This document shows, piece by piece, positions 9,822 to 22,900 of a DNA stretch of 64,000 nucleotides. Under the pieces are notes generated by a model. It was not told where the DNA came from. It was given only the letters and a program-made list of their open reading frames with translations, and did no database searches. Position 1 is the stretch's first letter; each line of letters starts with the position of its first letter. Both the position numbers and the translations under genes were made by a program. The stretch lies in NCBI RefSeq assembly GCF_003265705.1, contig NW_020312895.1, forward strand, positions 1,095,306-1,159,305. The letters are read 5' to 3'. Origin of the DNA: Callorhinus ursinus (taxonomy: Eukaryota; Chordata; Mammalia; Carnivora; Otariidae).

Positions 9822-12800
9822 ACAGGGGATGGGAAACCAGCTGGAGGATGTGGGCACTTGTGGTCCCTTGCAGGCCCCTTGCATGGCAAAGACACTTGGC
9901 CACAGCGAGGACTTGATATGTGTCTCCTCTCCCCCCACCTGCACTGCCCCCAAGAGCAGCCGAGCAGGACACATGTGATGGATTCCTGCACTTTACAGGG
10001 GAGCAGAAGTCGGCTGTCCTAGGGCCCAGCCCCCCCCAACCCACCACGTCTGTGGCCCAGCCCCTTGCCCCCAACGTGAAGCCCAGGCTGCCTGGGGCAC
10101 AGGCCCCTGTGCAGCCTCCCACGGCCCCATGTGGCCAGGTCACGAGCCCACGGGGTCTGAGGGCTGGAGGGGGGGTCGACCTCCCTGGCAGGGGGCAGGA
10201 TGAGCTTAAGCCTCAGGTCCCAAGTCCCTTCAGCAGCACCCTGAGTCATGCCCTCTCCAGGCCTTGGCTCCCCAACTAAACAATGGGGTAGCACCCCCAT
10301 GTTGCCTGTGGCAGGGCACCAGCATAGGAGGCTGGTTTCCGGGGCTGCTTGGCAAGTCCGGGTCTCCCTCCTCCATCCACAGGCCCCTTCTATCGCAGAG
10401 GAAGCCCCTCCAGCCCCTAGACCCACCCCCCGCCCCCCCCCACCCCCCCCCCCCCCCCAGCCAGCAGCAGTGTCCCTCTGCCCTGATTGGCTGGTCTGGA
10501 GAGACACTGAATGTCTGTCACCCCAGGGTGTCAGGTGGGAGCCAGGCCACCATGAGCTGTGGGCCTCCACCGTCCTTCTCCTCAACATGGGTTCAACCCA
10601 GAAACGCCGGTGCTAAGGAGACCCCAGGCCCCGGCCCCGAGAGCCCACGTGGGCTCGGCCCTGGTGGCAGCTCCTGCAGCGCTGTCCAGACCGTGGGTGG
10701 CAGCTGGGGAGTGAGGCCTCTGGCAGCGAGGAGATGGGCAGAAACGGTCACCTGGCTGGACCAGCTCCCACAGGCGGGATGCACGAGAGGCCAGGACCCA
10801 GAGCGGGCAGGGCCGCAGGATGGCTCCCTCTGGCCTCCCTGATGTCCCCAGCCTCACGCTGCTGCACACCCCATCTACACCCAGGACCTCATCACCCTGA
10901 GCAGGCTGGCCGCTCCCGCCCAGGCCATGCTCCTGGGTGGGGTCCCTCTGTGCAGAGGGCCTCCCCTGCAGCCCCTCCCAAGCTGGCAGGAGCCTTCCTC
11001 CTCCGCTGAACCTTCCCCAGCCGGCGCCCAGCGCCTCTCCCCAGAGCACTCCTCCCCCCGGGAAGCCCACCCTCTCTCTGCTGTGCCTTGGTCCCCCATC
11101 CCTCACATCCAGGGGGTGGCGGGGGTTGGGGGCAGGGCATCAGATTACCGGGCACCCGGGTGTCGCCAGGGACCAGCCCCCCAGTTCCTGGGAGGAATGG
11201 CTGTTGCACAGACAGGCGAGGTGTGGCTACCGTGAAATCAAACTGACAAGAAAACGTGCTTAATTTTCTGCTTAAAGAAACAGCCACAAAGACAAAAAAA
11301 AAAAAAAAAAAGCTGTCTTTCCTTTTAGTTAGAACTGCTGCCCCTGCACGGCCAGAGGCCAGTGCACCCCGGCCATGGTAGGGGTGGGGAGGGGAGAGAA
11401 GCTGGCTCTCATCCAGCCCCTCTGGCCCGGCGGCCTGGGGTGCCATGCAGTCCTGGGCGCCCAAGCCAGCAGGCCACGGGACACTTGGTGGAGACCCCAG
11501 GCCACGGGCAGCACTAGGTGGCATCGGGCCATGGGGCACAGGGCAGACGAGGGACCGGGGAGCCCCAGCCTGAGGGCTGTCTTGAGGCCAGGCTGCAGCC
11601 TGCAGGGTCCCTAACTGGGAGGAGGGCACGGGCCTGGCACCACCGGCCTGGGTCTCCTGCAGGGGCCCTCACTGGGCTCTGGACTTCAGGGCGAGGGTGC
11701 CCGGATGCAAACCCCCACGCTGGCGGCCATCCCCACACCTGACCGTGGGGGCTGGTTTTGCCCCTCTGACCCGCAGGCCGGGGCTGGGAGCCTGGGCCAG
11801 GCAGTTAGCGGTGCAAGTGCCCAGTCCAGGGCTGCGTGTGGCTGTCCAGCTCAGGGACCCTGAGTCCCCATCACTCCGTTTGAGACACGTGCTTCTCCAA
11901 GGAGCCATGCCTAGCTTCCCAAGAACACCCTCTCTCTGCCTTGGCACGGCCCCCACCCCCCAATCCAGGCGTCACCTCACAGTTGGCACCCAAGGGCTGG
12001 GCTCAGCCTGGGGGGACGGCCTTAGGGCAGCTGTGAGCCCAGAGGGCCTGGGCTCTGCTGGACCCGTGGAGCGAGGGCAGGGAGGGCAAGGGGCGGGTGG
12101 CACCGTCGCTCCGTCCTCCAAAGCACACCCCTGCCCTGCCGCCCTGCTGGGCTCATGTGACGTCTTCCTCCCAGCGGTGGACCCTGGGGGTGGAGGGCTG
12201 GAGGGGCCTGAACGAGAGCAGCTCCTCCCGAGGGTTTCATTCCGGTGGGATTCTGGCTTTGCTGTGACACCCCCCCCCCAACTCGGAAGAGTCAAGGCCA
12301 GAACCACGGGAACCACGGGGGGGGGGGCAGAGTCCTGCCCTCTTCTGTCCTGAGAGCACCAGAAGATGCCCCCCACCCGCACACACTCCCATCCTGGCCA
12401 CGAGAAGTCCCGCTGGGGCGGCGGGGCCCTCAAAATGCTCTGGTAAAACCAGGGACAGGCCAAGCTGCCACGGTCCTCTCTGGGACGCCCCTGGGCTCGA
12501 CTGAGCAAGCCAGGAAACCAGGAGAGGGCAGGTACCACTGGCAGGAGCCAGAACAAGGCCACCCCGTTTGCAGATATGCTGCCCCACCTAGGGGAGCCGC
12601 AGGGAGCAGGTGGGGAGGGGATGCGGCCCCCCATGCGCCTCCCCCCGGGGCCACCGGCTTCTCAAAGCTGCCGCATCCCTCCATAGGCCCGACCTCCCCC
12701 GGCGCAGCCTCAACACAGACCTCCCTTTACTCTCGCTCATGTTTAAACGAAGAAAGAGCAGAACCCATTTTCTGTTTCTTTCTCTTTTTGGTCTTTAAAG

Positions 12801-14414
12801 TGACAGAAAGGAGAGAGGAGCCCGCTCTTACAAACACAGGGCCAGGTTGCTTTCCTGTGGAAGTCTGAACGTTCCCAGAGCGGCGCCTGCCCCAGGCCCA
12901 CAGCCTAGGGAGCCGCCCAGCAGTGTGGGGGGCACGGCGGCCCCTGAGGGCAGGTGCTGGGCACCTGGCAGGACCCCGGCTTTGGGAGGGACGTGGGGTA
13001 GGCAGGGTCCCCGGTTCTCAAGTGCACAGAGACCCCGTGCTGGGCCTGGCCCTGGATGCCCGACGCGGGGCACCCCGCCCCCATTCCGTGGCGCCCCCGC
13101 GGGTGCAGACGAGTCGGCGGCAGCGGCGTGAGGCTGGGCTCCTGGAATTTCACAAACCAGAAGAACTGAAGTCTGAGTGAGGGGAATAAATACATTCAGC
13201 GGAGAGGAACCGCTGTGCACGTGGGGGCGCTGTCCTCCGGGCCGGACACACCTCCTCTCTGCGGAACCACGAGCAGGCGGCCCCCCCGGGCCGGGCATGT
13301 TCTGCACACAGCTGGCCAGAAGGCACGCGGGGTCCCTCAGACGGAATGGGGGACGTGGAGGGCACCCCCAAAGTCGGAAGCTCCAGAACAGCCGTGCTCT
13401 CATCGTCGATGACCTTGACGGAAGCAGAACGGGAAAGAGGTTACCTCCAGGTTAGGTGCTGGGGGTCCAAGCACTGGGTCAGAGCACCCACTGCGGGTCT
13501 TTGAGCCATGCTTCTCAGGCTCTGCCTCGCCAGGGATCCCCAAGGACCCCCAGCTCCCAGTGGCCCTCACCACCCCAGGAGTCCCACCTCCCTGGTGCCC
13601 GCTGTGCCTCCCGGGCGGGGTTCCCCGACCCTGCACCCCACCCGTGTCCATCCCACCTCCCAGGGACCCCGAATTTCCCAGAAAAAGGTGCAGGACCCTT
13701 GACTAATTGGAAGCCCAGACCACGGGGCTCCCCGTGAAGCACACAGGCGTTCTGAGAGGAGGCCTACTGTTCTAGATCCTTCCGGCTGCTCATGGCCTGG
13801 GGGGCTGGGGAAGCTAATGGCTGTGCACATGGCCCTGGGGCTCACAGCTTCAGGAACCCCGACGTGCTACCGTCAGGGTATGTGACTGACACCTTCTGGA
13901 GAGACACGCCCTCCAGAAGGGTTTGGGGGAACCCTCTGGGGTCGGGGGGCAGACCCTCAAATAAAAAACCTTCCCTAGGTTGGTGGGAAGTCAAGCTTCA
14001 GCCCTGCTTCTCAACGTGTCCCCACCTCCCATGTGACCACCCAGGTCCCCAGAGGGCCGTCCCTGAGCAGGCGGCCCTGGCCACAGGGGCACATGGACAC
14101 CTCAGGCCATGTCTCGACACCAGACAGCAGCCAAGCCTGCAGGAGGGGAGCCCGCCTGAGGCCAGCAGCCTAGAGGGGAGCGTTCTCTGCCACAATCCCC
14201 GCTTGCCCATTAGTCAGGGGTGGACGGAGACATGCAGGTCTGTGGGGTCACTGGGTCACAGGAGGCTCCGGCGGGGGAGGGCAGCCAGAGGCCCGTCCGG
14301 CCAGACAGTGGCTCCAGGAAAGGGGGCGCCACAGAGCGCCACTGGCCACATCCTGTGGCTCTTCCCACCAGAAGGCGTGGTGTCCCCCCACCCAGGGCGC
14401 CCTGAGGCCACCAC
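9822..14414. other. Gene-less GC-rich stretch with homopolymer runs
   Basis: No exon is supported. A C-rich run of about 38 bases lies at 10421-10458 and an 18-base A run at 11294-11311. The A run has no recognisable SINE or L1 body upstream on the plus strand. Long frames on both strands (for example 10892-11629 and 11972-12634, minus) are proline/glycine-rich and non-homologous by eye. Confidence 0.45.
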
Positions 14415-14431
14415 AAGAAGCAGAAGTGACA

Positions 14432-14631
14432 GGGGCACCTGGGTGGCTCAGGTGGTTGAGCGACTGCCTTCGGCTCAGGTCATGATCCTGGAGTCCCGGG
14501 ATCGAGTCCCGCATCGGGCTCCCTGCTCGACGAGGAGCCTGCTTCTCCCTCTGACCCTCCCCCCTCTCATGTGCATGCTCTCTCTCTCTCTCTCTCTCAT
14601 TCTGTCTCAAATAAATAAAATCTTAAAAAAA
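14432..14631 (+). mobile_element. Can-SINE (tRNA-Lys-derived SINEC), intact copy
   Basis: This is a carnivore-specific tRNA-derived SINE. It begins with 'ggggcacctgggtggctcag', carries RNA polymerase III A-box and B-box-like segments (B-box region near 'gggatcgagtccc'), then a CT-rich linker and TC repeat, and ends in 'aaataaataaaatctta' plus an A run. A 17-base direct repeat (aagaagcagaagtgaca) flanks it at 14415-14431 and 14632-14648, so this is a complete retrotransposition event with its target-site duplication. The 'gaccctcccccctctcatg' linker is the form I associate with bears, seals and mustelids. Confidence 0.95.
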
Positions 14632-14648
14632 AAGAAGCAGAAGTGACA

Positions 14649-14768
14649 ACGAGCCCGTCCTGGCTCAGCCCCCAGGAGAGAGCGGCCATGACTAGGTCCC
14701 GGTGGGTGAGACCACCGTGTGCCGGGAGGAAGCGCAGACTGCCACCCGGAGGGGCCCTGGGTGTGCCT

Positions 14769-14803
<35 letters not shown>

Positions 14804-16184
14804 GCAGAGCGCGCACAGCCATGCGCAGTCCGAGGGTGGGGCGCCACGCGGCAGTGGCCACAGCAGAGGAGTCCGTGGCCCGGCGCCCCGGTGTGGCCAG
14901 GACCCCGCAGAATTGGAAGCAACGCGGCGCCCGCAACCTCTGAAGCCGGTGTGTTTGGGAGAAGTTTGTTCACACAGCGATCACACGCATGTCTGAAAGC
15001 ACTGGGAGATTTGATGTCCCTGAGCTGGGGACAAATAAATGGTAAGAATATAAAAACTAGGCAGCCAAAAAATGAGGCAAATTCAATTCCCAGAGAACAG
15101 AGCCGAGCAGACCAGAAACGCAGTCCTGCTGATCTGTGTGCGCGCGCTGTGAATTCCCACGTCCACACCGAGTCTCGATTCAGCCCCACCTGGTGCTTGT
15201 GTGCGTGCCCGGGGGCCGGGGGGAGGGGGACTTCTACAGTTGCTCCGTCTTCATTTTCTACAGGAAAAAATGTCCGCGAACGGCGCCTCGATTGAAAAAT
15301 CATGGAATAAGAAACAGCAGGAAAGTGCATCATTTCGGAGTATGGAGATGAATTCTCTCATTACACACTTTCTGTCACCAGTGGGCCTTTACAATTTGAA
15401 CATACATAACACCGGTACAAATAAAACTTAAATGAAAAGAAATTATGTTCAGGAACACCTTACTCTCGTGGGAACCGAGAATCAGAACCTTCTTCCATTT
15501 ACGCAGAATAAAACCCCCAGAGACAGAGAAACCCACATGTTTCCCCCCCGCCCCCGCCGCTCCTCCACCAACACTGGGCTCCCCCCTCACTGCCCCAGTG
15601 CAGCAGGGGTCAGGTCCCCGGGCCAGCCTTGTGCCCGCCACACCTGCCCAGGGGGCTGGCCTGGAGGGAGACAAGGTGGTACAAGCAGGTGGCTGGGAGG
15701 ACCTGGGGCCCAAAGCAGCCCCGGGGATGAGGCTGGGTGGAGGGGGCAAGGCACTGACCTGCCCACGGAGGGCTGCTGGTCATGGGACAGGGTTGACATG
15801 GTGGATGGCCCTGCACTGCAGTGTCACCGAGGCGGGGGCACACTGCCCGCCCAGGCCCGGACCCACTGTCAGGTTCCTGGGGGCCCAGGAAAGACCTCAG
15901 GGCAGAGGCCTGAGAGCAAGCAGCCCACCCGTGAGTGGTCTGGCTGGGAGGGGGAAGGAGGGACAGCCTGTCCTCCTCTGTCCAAAATGGCCAGGATTCC
16001 AATGAGCCGGAAAGGCCCCCTCAGCGGCTGCAGCAAGCCACACTCGCCCTGCCCCGGGGTCTCAGGGGGTGGGAGCAGCAGGCCCCAGGGGGGCAGGAGG
16101 GGCAGTGGGCACAGAGAGAGGACAGTGATGACCACAGCCCTGGTGGTCTGGTGGGGAGCGGACAGGGGGCAGCTTCGCTGGGTT
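14649..16184. other. Gene-less stretch with GA-rich tract and lower-GC block
   Basis: A GAGACA/GAGA tract at about 14769-14812 resembles the tail linker of an inverted Can-SINE but has no body. The interval 14960-15530 is AT-richer than its surroundings, has plus-strand AATAAA hexamers near 15032, 15417 and 15506 and no recognisable repeat. It could be conserved non-coding DNA. Nothing supports a coding exon. Confidence 0.4.
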
Positions 16185-16315
16185 ACTTCTATTTTGACAA
16201 CAACCCCCGGGGTGCCATCACCCCAAGGGGCTGAGGCTCAGAGGGGCTCCAGACCCCGCCCAAGATCACTCAACCAGCTTTGGGGCCAGACTGCAAACCC
16301 ACATCCCAGGGAGGC
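16185..16315 (-). repeat. MIR SINE fragment
   Basis: On the plus strand the reverse-complement MIR order is visible: 'ggggctgaggctcagaggggct', then 'ccgcccaagatcactcaaccag', then 'ggggccagactgcaaaccca'. These correspond to the 'gaggctcagagaggttaag' and 'cccaaggtcacacagc' blocks of an inverted MIR. Confidence 0.65.
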
Positions 16316-19300
16316 CAGAACAAAGCACCACAGACTGGGCAGCTCCAAACACAGAGTCCTTCCCTCCGTCCTGGAGGACAGATGTCTGGAATCGAGGTGT
16401 CCCAAGGGGCAGCCCGGTCTTTCAGAGGCCTGAGAAGGGGACCCCATCAGGCCCTAGGCCTCCGTGGTCGTGGAACCACCCCCCACCCCTGCAGCGTGGC
16501 TGGACAGCAGGCTGAGCACCAGGAATGAGGGGCTCCCAGGTGACAGGTGCCTCTGCTGGGAACAGTCCGCCCCAAGTCCAGGCCTGACCACCCACCCTGG
16601 CCCCAACCACATACCCTGCAGGGAAGGCTGGCTGTGTCCAGACCGGCTCTACCGTCCCCTGGCCCGTGAGGGACAAGACCTGAGCAACATACGCTCAGCG
16701 GGTAGAGGTTTCTGCCCTGACCTGGGGCGCAGTCCCTTCCCTGGCCAGGCAGAGGCCCTGACTCAGGGTCCCCGAGGAAGTGTCCCCCAGAAGAACGTGA
16801 CCCGCTGTTGCTGGGTACGCTCTGCTGGGGGGAGCCTCAGGGAAGCTGGGTGGGAGATAGCCACTGTGCGTGGACTGGACGGGGGGCTGGATGGAGCCCC
16901 CGCCCCTCCTCCCCACACCCGCCCCAACTCTGGCCCCGCACTGCTGAGGATGGCAGATCCCAGCGACTGGAGGAGCAATCCCTTCCTGAGAAACACACAC
17001 CAGATCATAACCGGGCACACAAACCCATCCCGTTCCCGCCAACACTTCACCTCTCCCTGCAGGGGCGCAGCTGGGCCCCCCAGACTGTTCCCGTTCCAGG
17101 AGAGGCGCAGCTGCGGTCGGGCAGCCCCACCTCCACAATCCCTCCACAGTCACGGGGAGCTGAGTGCAGGGGAGAAGCAGTGAGGAGGAGTGAGGAGGGG
17201 TGTCGGGGTCTGGGGAGGTCACAGCCCATCACAGGGGGAGCTGCTGGGGGGCAAAGGCTCAGCGCCACCCAGAATCCAGCGGCCGCCCCTTAAGTGTTTG
17301 AGTGTTTCGGGGGCTCCCCTCAAAGGCAAGCACGCTTCACGCCACTTGGCCCCCGGAGATCATTAAAACTGCTCACGCCCCGCTCCGCGACCGACCTTTG
17401 GAGCCATCCGTACACATCCCTCAGCCGCCTGCCTCATTCCAAACACGGGATTCGAGCGACCTGAGGAGGGCTGGTCGTCACTTGGTGTCTGCCTCAGGGA
17501 CATTGGCTCCTGGAAGCCCTCCGGCTTGGCCGGGCCTCCATGAGAAGAGCAGGTGTTCCTAGAAATCTGGAGACGGCCGGGCGGGTCCCCTGCTCTGCTG
17601 TCACCCCAGCCAGGAAACCCCTCAGCATAAGCTTCTTTCCTCCCGCCCCTGCTGGCCCGGACGCCCCGTCCCAGAGCAGCCCAGCCCCCCCTGCTGTCCC
17701 TCCTACCGCCCCCCCACCCCGACTTGGAAACAATGGCAAAAGTGAGGTCACCACACAGGTTCCGGCCACCGCGCCGAGAAAAGCTCATTTTTCCCGGGAC
17801 TTCCTGGGCAGGGAGACGCCCTACTGGCCGGGAACCAGCCCAACGGCCCAGCAGGCTGCCCACCTGCTCCAGGGAGGACAGGCTTCCCTGGTGTCCCTGG
17901 GCAGGGCGCTGGCTCCTGCATCCACCACGCAAGCACTCGGGACAGCCCCCTACCCGTCTGCCCCTCAGGGCCCCAGCGGAGCACACAGGAGCTGTGTCCC
18001 CCACAGGGCCCCAAGGTCACCACCGCGGGCCCCCAGGTCGAGGTCGGCCGAGGCTGTGCTGCCCGTCTGAGACACTGTCGCCCCAGGGACCGGGTCCTCC
18101 GTTGGAGCTTGCGGGGAAGACGGCGGTGACCAGGAGGGCCTGGACCGCGAGGGCATCGGGCGGGAAGCATGTCGCGAGCGGCCAGTGCTCAGGCCCCATG
18201 ACGGGCGACCAGACCTGCGGCTCTCTGCACTTAAGGCCTGTTTGCTGAACCGCAGCCGGCGGCACGGGTACAGCAGCCCGTGGGGAGCAGGAACCCCCGC
18301 ACATCCCGCAACAAGGCGAAGGCCCACAGCTGCTCACCGCGCATCACTGATGGCCATCCTCAGACACAGAATACATGCAGGGCCCCCAGGAGCCACGCAG
18401 ATGCCCAACACACAAGACCCCGCCCCTCGTAAGTGTCTGCCACACACACAGGCCACCGATGCTCACATCCTGGACCTGTGACCTCATGCCCAGCCCCAAG
18501 AGCCCCACAGCATGTGGCCTTCCAGGGGCCACACACACAGGCACTCTGCCACTTGGCCAAGCACGGCCACACCCTCAACCCTGCTTAGACCAGCATGGCC
18601 TCGGCCATGGACTGAGCACCCCGTTCTGCAGGACCAGGCCCTATGCCACCTGTTTGGTCCCCATGGTTCCTGTAGCCACATACACCCATGCCGCACTGCA
18701 GACCCTGGCCCAGGCGTGGGGGTCCCCAGGCCTAGGAAACGGGGGTGCAGCCCTGTCACCCTTGGGAAGTTCAGAGATGCCGGCAGGAGGCCTTCAGAAT
18801 CAGGGTCAGTCACGCCCACCGGAAGTGGACGAGTCCCAGGAATGGCCGCATCGGAAATGCCAACTCCTCCGAAATGCAGAACGGGAAGATTGCTGTTGGG
18901 AGTCAGGTTTCCCCAGGATATCCAGAAGGTTGACGTGCGGCCCACACCTTGTGGTCCAGAGGCCCAGGCGCCCGGCTCCCAGCCAGTGCTCCCCCTCCAT
19001 GCGGGGAGGGGCCCCGGGAGGGCCTGTGATCCACGTGACCTGTCCACGTGGATGTGGGAGCCTCCAGCTCAGGGTTCATAGTCCAGAGGTGCCTCAGGGA
19101 GATGCCAACCTGCCTATCTGCCCCAGACCCTCTTCCCAGGCTGCCTCCTCCTCCAGTTACCCTTCCAGCCATAGCTGGGGAGCATCTCCCCTGGCCCCTG
19201 TGCTGAGGGTGCGGGGACACAGCAGGCAACTGGCTCTCGTCTCCAAGGCCAAGGCAGGGCCGCCCAGCAGCCCCTGGCATGCTGGACACACAGTGCAGAG

Positions 19301-20476
19301 CCTGGCCTGGGAGTGAACCCTGGCTCCGTGCCTCCCATGAACCAGTGTCCCCATCTGGGGTGCCACGGCCCATCCTCTGGGGTCATGGGCCCCTGCTGCC
19401 AGAGTCTGAACTCACAGGAACTTACCTGACGGGGAGACGGCACACAGAACAGGGTGTGGGGTGAGCGAAGCTGTGCACGGGGAGCTCTGGGAGAGCCTCC
19501 CCAAGGAGGGGACACAAAGCCATGACCTTGAGGAAGAGACAGCAGCCAGCAGGTGTGGAGTGAGGCAGGCACTGTGGCTTTGCCACCCAGTGCCACGAGC
19601 CAGGACCCAGGGAAAACCTGGGTTTTGGGGGGCCTCCCTGCCCTGGAGCCTGCAACCCCACCACTGGGTCGGGTCGGAGTCTCAGGTCCCCCAAGGCCCG
19701 TAGGACACAAGCACCTTCCTGCTTGGAGACCTGCTCCCACCCCCAGCACATAGCCTGCCTTGTCTGAGGAAAGCGTGGACAGCCCGCAGTCCGTAAGGAT
19801 GCTGAGGAACAGGCTGCGGTGTGCCCGTGCGCTCTGCCGGGATGAGGACGTGGTCCTTGCCTGTGGCCTCTGCACGTGGCCACCAGCATCTTCTCGGTGT
19901 GGGGCAGAGAGAAAGCTAGGCATGGGGGACTATGGATGCCGCTCAAGCCTAAGCGGGGAGAGGGGGCTTCACGTATGTGTCTGCTTATGTCGCAAATGTA
20001 GGAGAACCAACCGCCCCCGAGCCAACGCTGAGCCCCTGTGGGGTGCTCCAAATGGGCCTGGTCGCATCGATTTGACGTGGGACCCTCAGAAATGTGCACA
20101 GAACTACGAAACACACACCAAAATGTACAGAGACAGGAATATGTAGACGTGGAAACTAGACTGAAATCAATGACCCTGTGTTTTGAGCTCACAACAACCA
20201 CAGAGAAAGGATTTGTCTGGATGACTTTGGAAGGGGAATCAGAGCCCCCAGCCCGTGCAGGGCCAGACCCCGGGACAAGATGACCCACAAGGAAACCCTG
20301 CAGTGCCCCCACTAATCGCCCACGGGTAACACTGCGGTACTGTCGTTTTGACATGATGACATGTGACACGTTCCACAGAGATTAGGTGGCTGGAACGTTA
20401 CATGTCAAACACACGGCATATGTACATTTAATATTCCACATACAATACACACGCTAACGTTTACACGGAAAGTTCA
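16316..20476. other. Gene-less GC-rich stretch
   Basis: No repeat body or splice-bounded coding exon could be supported. Overlapping frames of up to about 315 codons (for example 18375-19316 plus, 19422-20369 minus) are products of low stop-codon frequency in GC-rich DNA. They have no recognisable domain. A weak MIR-like segment may lie at about 19280-19355. Confidence 0.45.
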
Positions 20477-20822
20477 CACAGTTGACCCTTGAATAACAAT
20501 GGGGATTAGGGTGTGGCCACCCGTACGCTCAAAACTCCACGTATAACTCTGACTCCCCCCAAAGGTAACTACCAACAGCCTGCTGTGGACCAGAGCCTCA
20601 CCGACGACACAGCCACTGAACACGTATGTTGTATGTTGTGCATATGACACGCTCTAGTCTTACAAAGAAGTCAGCTAGACGAAAGGAAACGTTATTAAGA
20701 AAACTGGAAGGGAGAGAAAAATTTGCTCTTACACATTCACAATACTGCGGTGTATTTCTCAAAAAAACCCGCCTACAAGTGGACCCGCGAAGGTCAAACA
20801 CGTGTTGTTCAGAGGTCAACGC
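20477..20822 (+). mobile_element. Tigger/MER2-like DNA transposon relic with terminal inverted repeats
   Basis: The left end reads 'cagttgacccttgaataaca', and the right end, around 20801-20820, reads the inverted equivalent ('tgttgttcagaggtcaac'). The two ends form imperfect terminal inverted repeats about 345 bases apart. The size and termini fit a non-autonomous TcMar-Tigger element of the MER2 kind. The exact family name is from memory and not certain. No transposase frame remains. Confidence 0.7.
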
Positions 20823-22554
20823 TAATGACGTGAGTTTCACGAAGAACCAAGATTTTCAGCGTAAGAGAAAAGAAATGCAAATATAAAAGTTAAAGAGGTA
20901 AAAATTCCGAATGAGAAAAATCAGTCACAAAGTCACGATCTCTCCTCTTATTCCCAAACCTGTCACTGGCAAAGGCTAGAAACAGCCGGGAAACAGCAGG
21001 GAAGCTTGGGGCCCCTCATGGCAGGAGGGGTGGCCAACAGCTGTCTCCGGAGAGGACCCAGGACCCCCTGGGGGCGGGCCGACCCCAGGTCCAGACGGGA
21101 AATGCCCACCGCGAGCCAGAATCCCGTCAGGCACAAAGCACAGCCGTTGCCAGAGACGACACGGGTGCTGGTGAGCTACCCGCCAGGGACGGGACAGAAC
21201 GAACACCCAAAACCGTAGTATTTGCATGGATGGAAGGGAGTCACGAGCTTGTGTGACATGCACACGCCCAGGACAGAGCTCACTGGTCACTCTGGCGAGT
21301 GGTCCTGCCTTTGTCCTGCAAGACTGCACCTACGTTACGGGGTGACCAGTGTCCCTGCGGGATGGCTAAGCAAAGGACAGGGTAGCAGTGCTGAAGAAGG
21401 GGGGCCGCCTGCAGGTCCCCTCCATGGGGGTGCAGCGCGGGTCCTTCCCCAAGTGCTCTGGGCCTCTGGGTTCGGGTTCGGGCCAGGGGTACAGAGGCGG
21501 GGTGGGGCCAGGGACGAGTATTTGGAGCTGGGGGCGCATGGAAGCCATGAAAATCAGGGCAAACAGGGCTCTTCTGCCGGGCCAGGCATCTCACCAGGGG
21601 GAAGGGCACCTGCCTGGACGCCCCCCCTCCCCCGCCCCCCACCAGGAGAGGTCCCCTCACCCCAGGCACCTGGTGCCCAGAAGAGCCGCTGCAAATACCC
21701 CATGAGTCTCCCGGGCACTGCGTAGCCGCTGCCCCTGCCTCGCCTCCCCCTGCACCCCACCTGGCCCCCTGGCCCTCCCAGGCACGCAGGGCCCTGCCCG
21801 GAGGAGGCGGCAGGGACGGTGCCGGCAGCCGGGAGGCGGGACGGGGCCTGACTTCCCACAGCAGGCTCAGAATTATAGGCCTTCGCTTTCCTTTGGGAAC
21901 AAAATAATTACAACCTTCACCAAGGACCTGAGTTCTCTGAAAGCAATGCGGGGAGTCCACTGAGAAACCCATCTTCAGAAGTGGAAGTACCTTTTTATTT
22001 AGGGTTGGAAAAGAGAAAAGCCAGTTTGGGGCATGCAGCTCAAGGACCTTGTTCCAAAAGGGAGAACCCACAAGGAAAGTGAGGCCGCAGAGCCAGGGTC
22101 TGGACGCCTCCACCCCAGCCCCACCAGCAAGCGCCCCACAAGCTTCCAGCCTCCGTGGGGGCGACGCCGCCAGGCAGGCGTGAGGCCAGGCCCAGCAGCT
22201 CCGCGAGCGGGTTTGGGCTGGCTCTCCTGCGGGAGCTCCGTAACCCGGGAGAAATGAGCACCATGGAGCGGAAGCGCAGAGTGGCCCGCGGAGCTGCCAG
22301 TACCCACCGCCCACATGCACCGCCTCCCGGGCAGGACAGCGGATCCCTCTGGAACGAGTCCGTCCATCACCGCACAGCCCCCGCAGGCTCCACTGGACCC
22401 CTCCCTGAGCCCAGCTCGCCCGTCGAAGAAGAGGCTGGTGGGCCTGAGCAGGATGGACATGCAGGCCCCTTACCCATCTGCTGGCCAGACAGGAGGAGGC
22501 CGTGGGTGAACGGGGCCCCACAGACTTCAGGTCCCAAGCCCGGGGACTGGGGGA
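20823..22554. other. Gene-less stretch, candidate minus-strand 3' end at its right part
   Basis: The first part (to about 20990) is AT-rich with no clear identity. The interval 21860-22060 is also lower in GC and contains a minus-strand AATAAA. A minus frame of 413 codons (21280-22521) spans it, but its product has no recognised domain and reads like translated untranslated DNA. Confidence 0.4.
21994..21999 (-). terminator. Possible poly(A) signal, candidate PWWP2B 3' end
   Basis: The minus strand reads AATAAA here, about 5.5 kb downstream of PWWP2B exon 2. A separate 3'-UTR exon must exist because exon 2 ends in a splice donor after the stop. This is one of few minus-strand AATAAA hexamers I saw to the left of exon 2, so it is a candidate only. 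No acceptor was assigned. Confidence 0.25.
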
Positions 22555-22900
22555 CCGTCCCCTTCAGTGGGAAAGTTGTTGCAGGTGTGATTACACTAGG
22601 ACGCTGGGATGAGGCCACGCTGGGTTACCCCGCGGCCGTCCTGGGGTCCCTGCGAGACACTGAGGAGGAGAAGAGGCCATGTGACCACAGAGGCAGAGGT
22701 TGGAGTGATGCCGTCACAAGCCCAGGGACTCTGGGAGCCCCCAGGAGCTGGAAGGATCCTCCTGGAAGCCTCCGGAGGGAGCGCAGTCCTGCTGACACCT
22801 TGCATTTGGGGTCGGGCCTCCAGAACCATGAGAATAAAGTCTTGTTCTTCCGAGCGGCCAGTGTGGGGGGACAGCGGCCACAGGAAGCTAATACGTGGGA
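22555..22900 (+). mobile_element. MLT1-type MaLR LTR
   Basis: The ordered segments match the MLT1 LTR: 'gcaggtgtgattacac', 'gaagaggccatgtgaccacagaggcagaggttggagtgatg', 'gcctccggagggagcgcagtcctgctgacacctt', then 'cctccagaaccatgagaataaag' with the LTR poly(A) signal near 22842, and 'aggaagctaatac' at the end. It is moderately diverged and GC-enriched. The 5' edge is approximate. Confidence 0.85.

Noticed and set aside
13792..14646. 284-codon plus-strand frame
   Set aside because: Its C-terminal third is the translated Can-SINE ending in poly-lysine from the A tail, so it is not a gene.
14769..14812. GAGACA-rich tract as a second inverted Can-SINE
   Set aside because: Only the linker-like tract is present. 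No tRNA-like body or target duplication was found.
15432..16433. 333-codon plus-strand frame
   Set aside because: It runs into an inverted MIR and is GC-rich with no domain, so it is compositional.
21280..22521. 413-codon minus-strand open frame
   Set aside because: Composition varies along it like untranslated DNA, it spans a lower-GC block with AATAAA, and no family is recognised.
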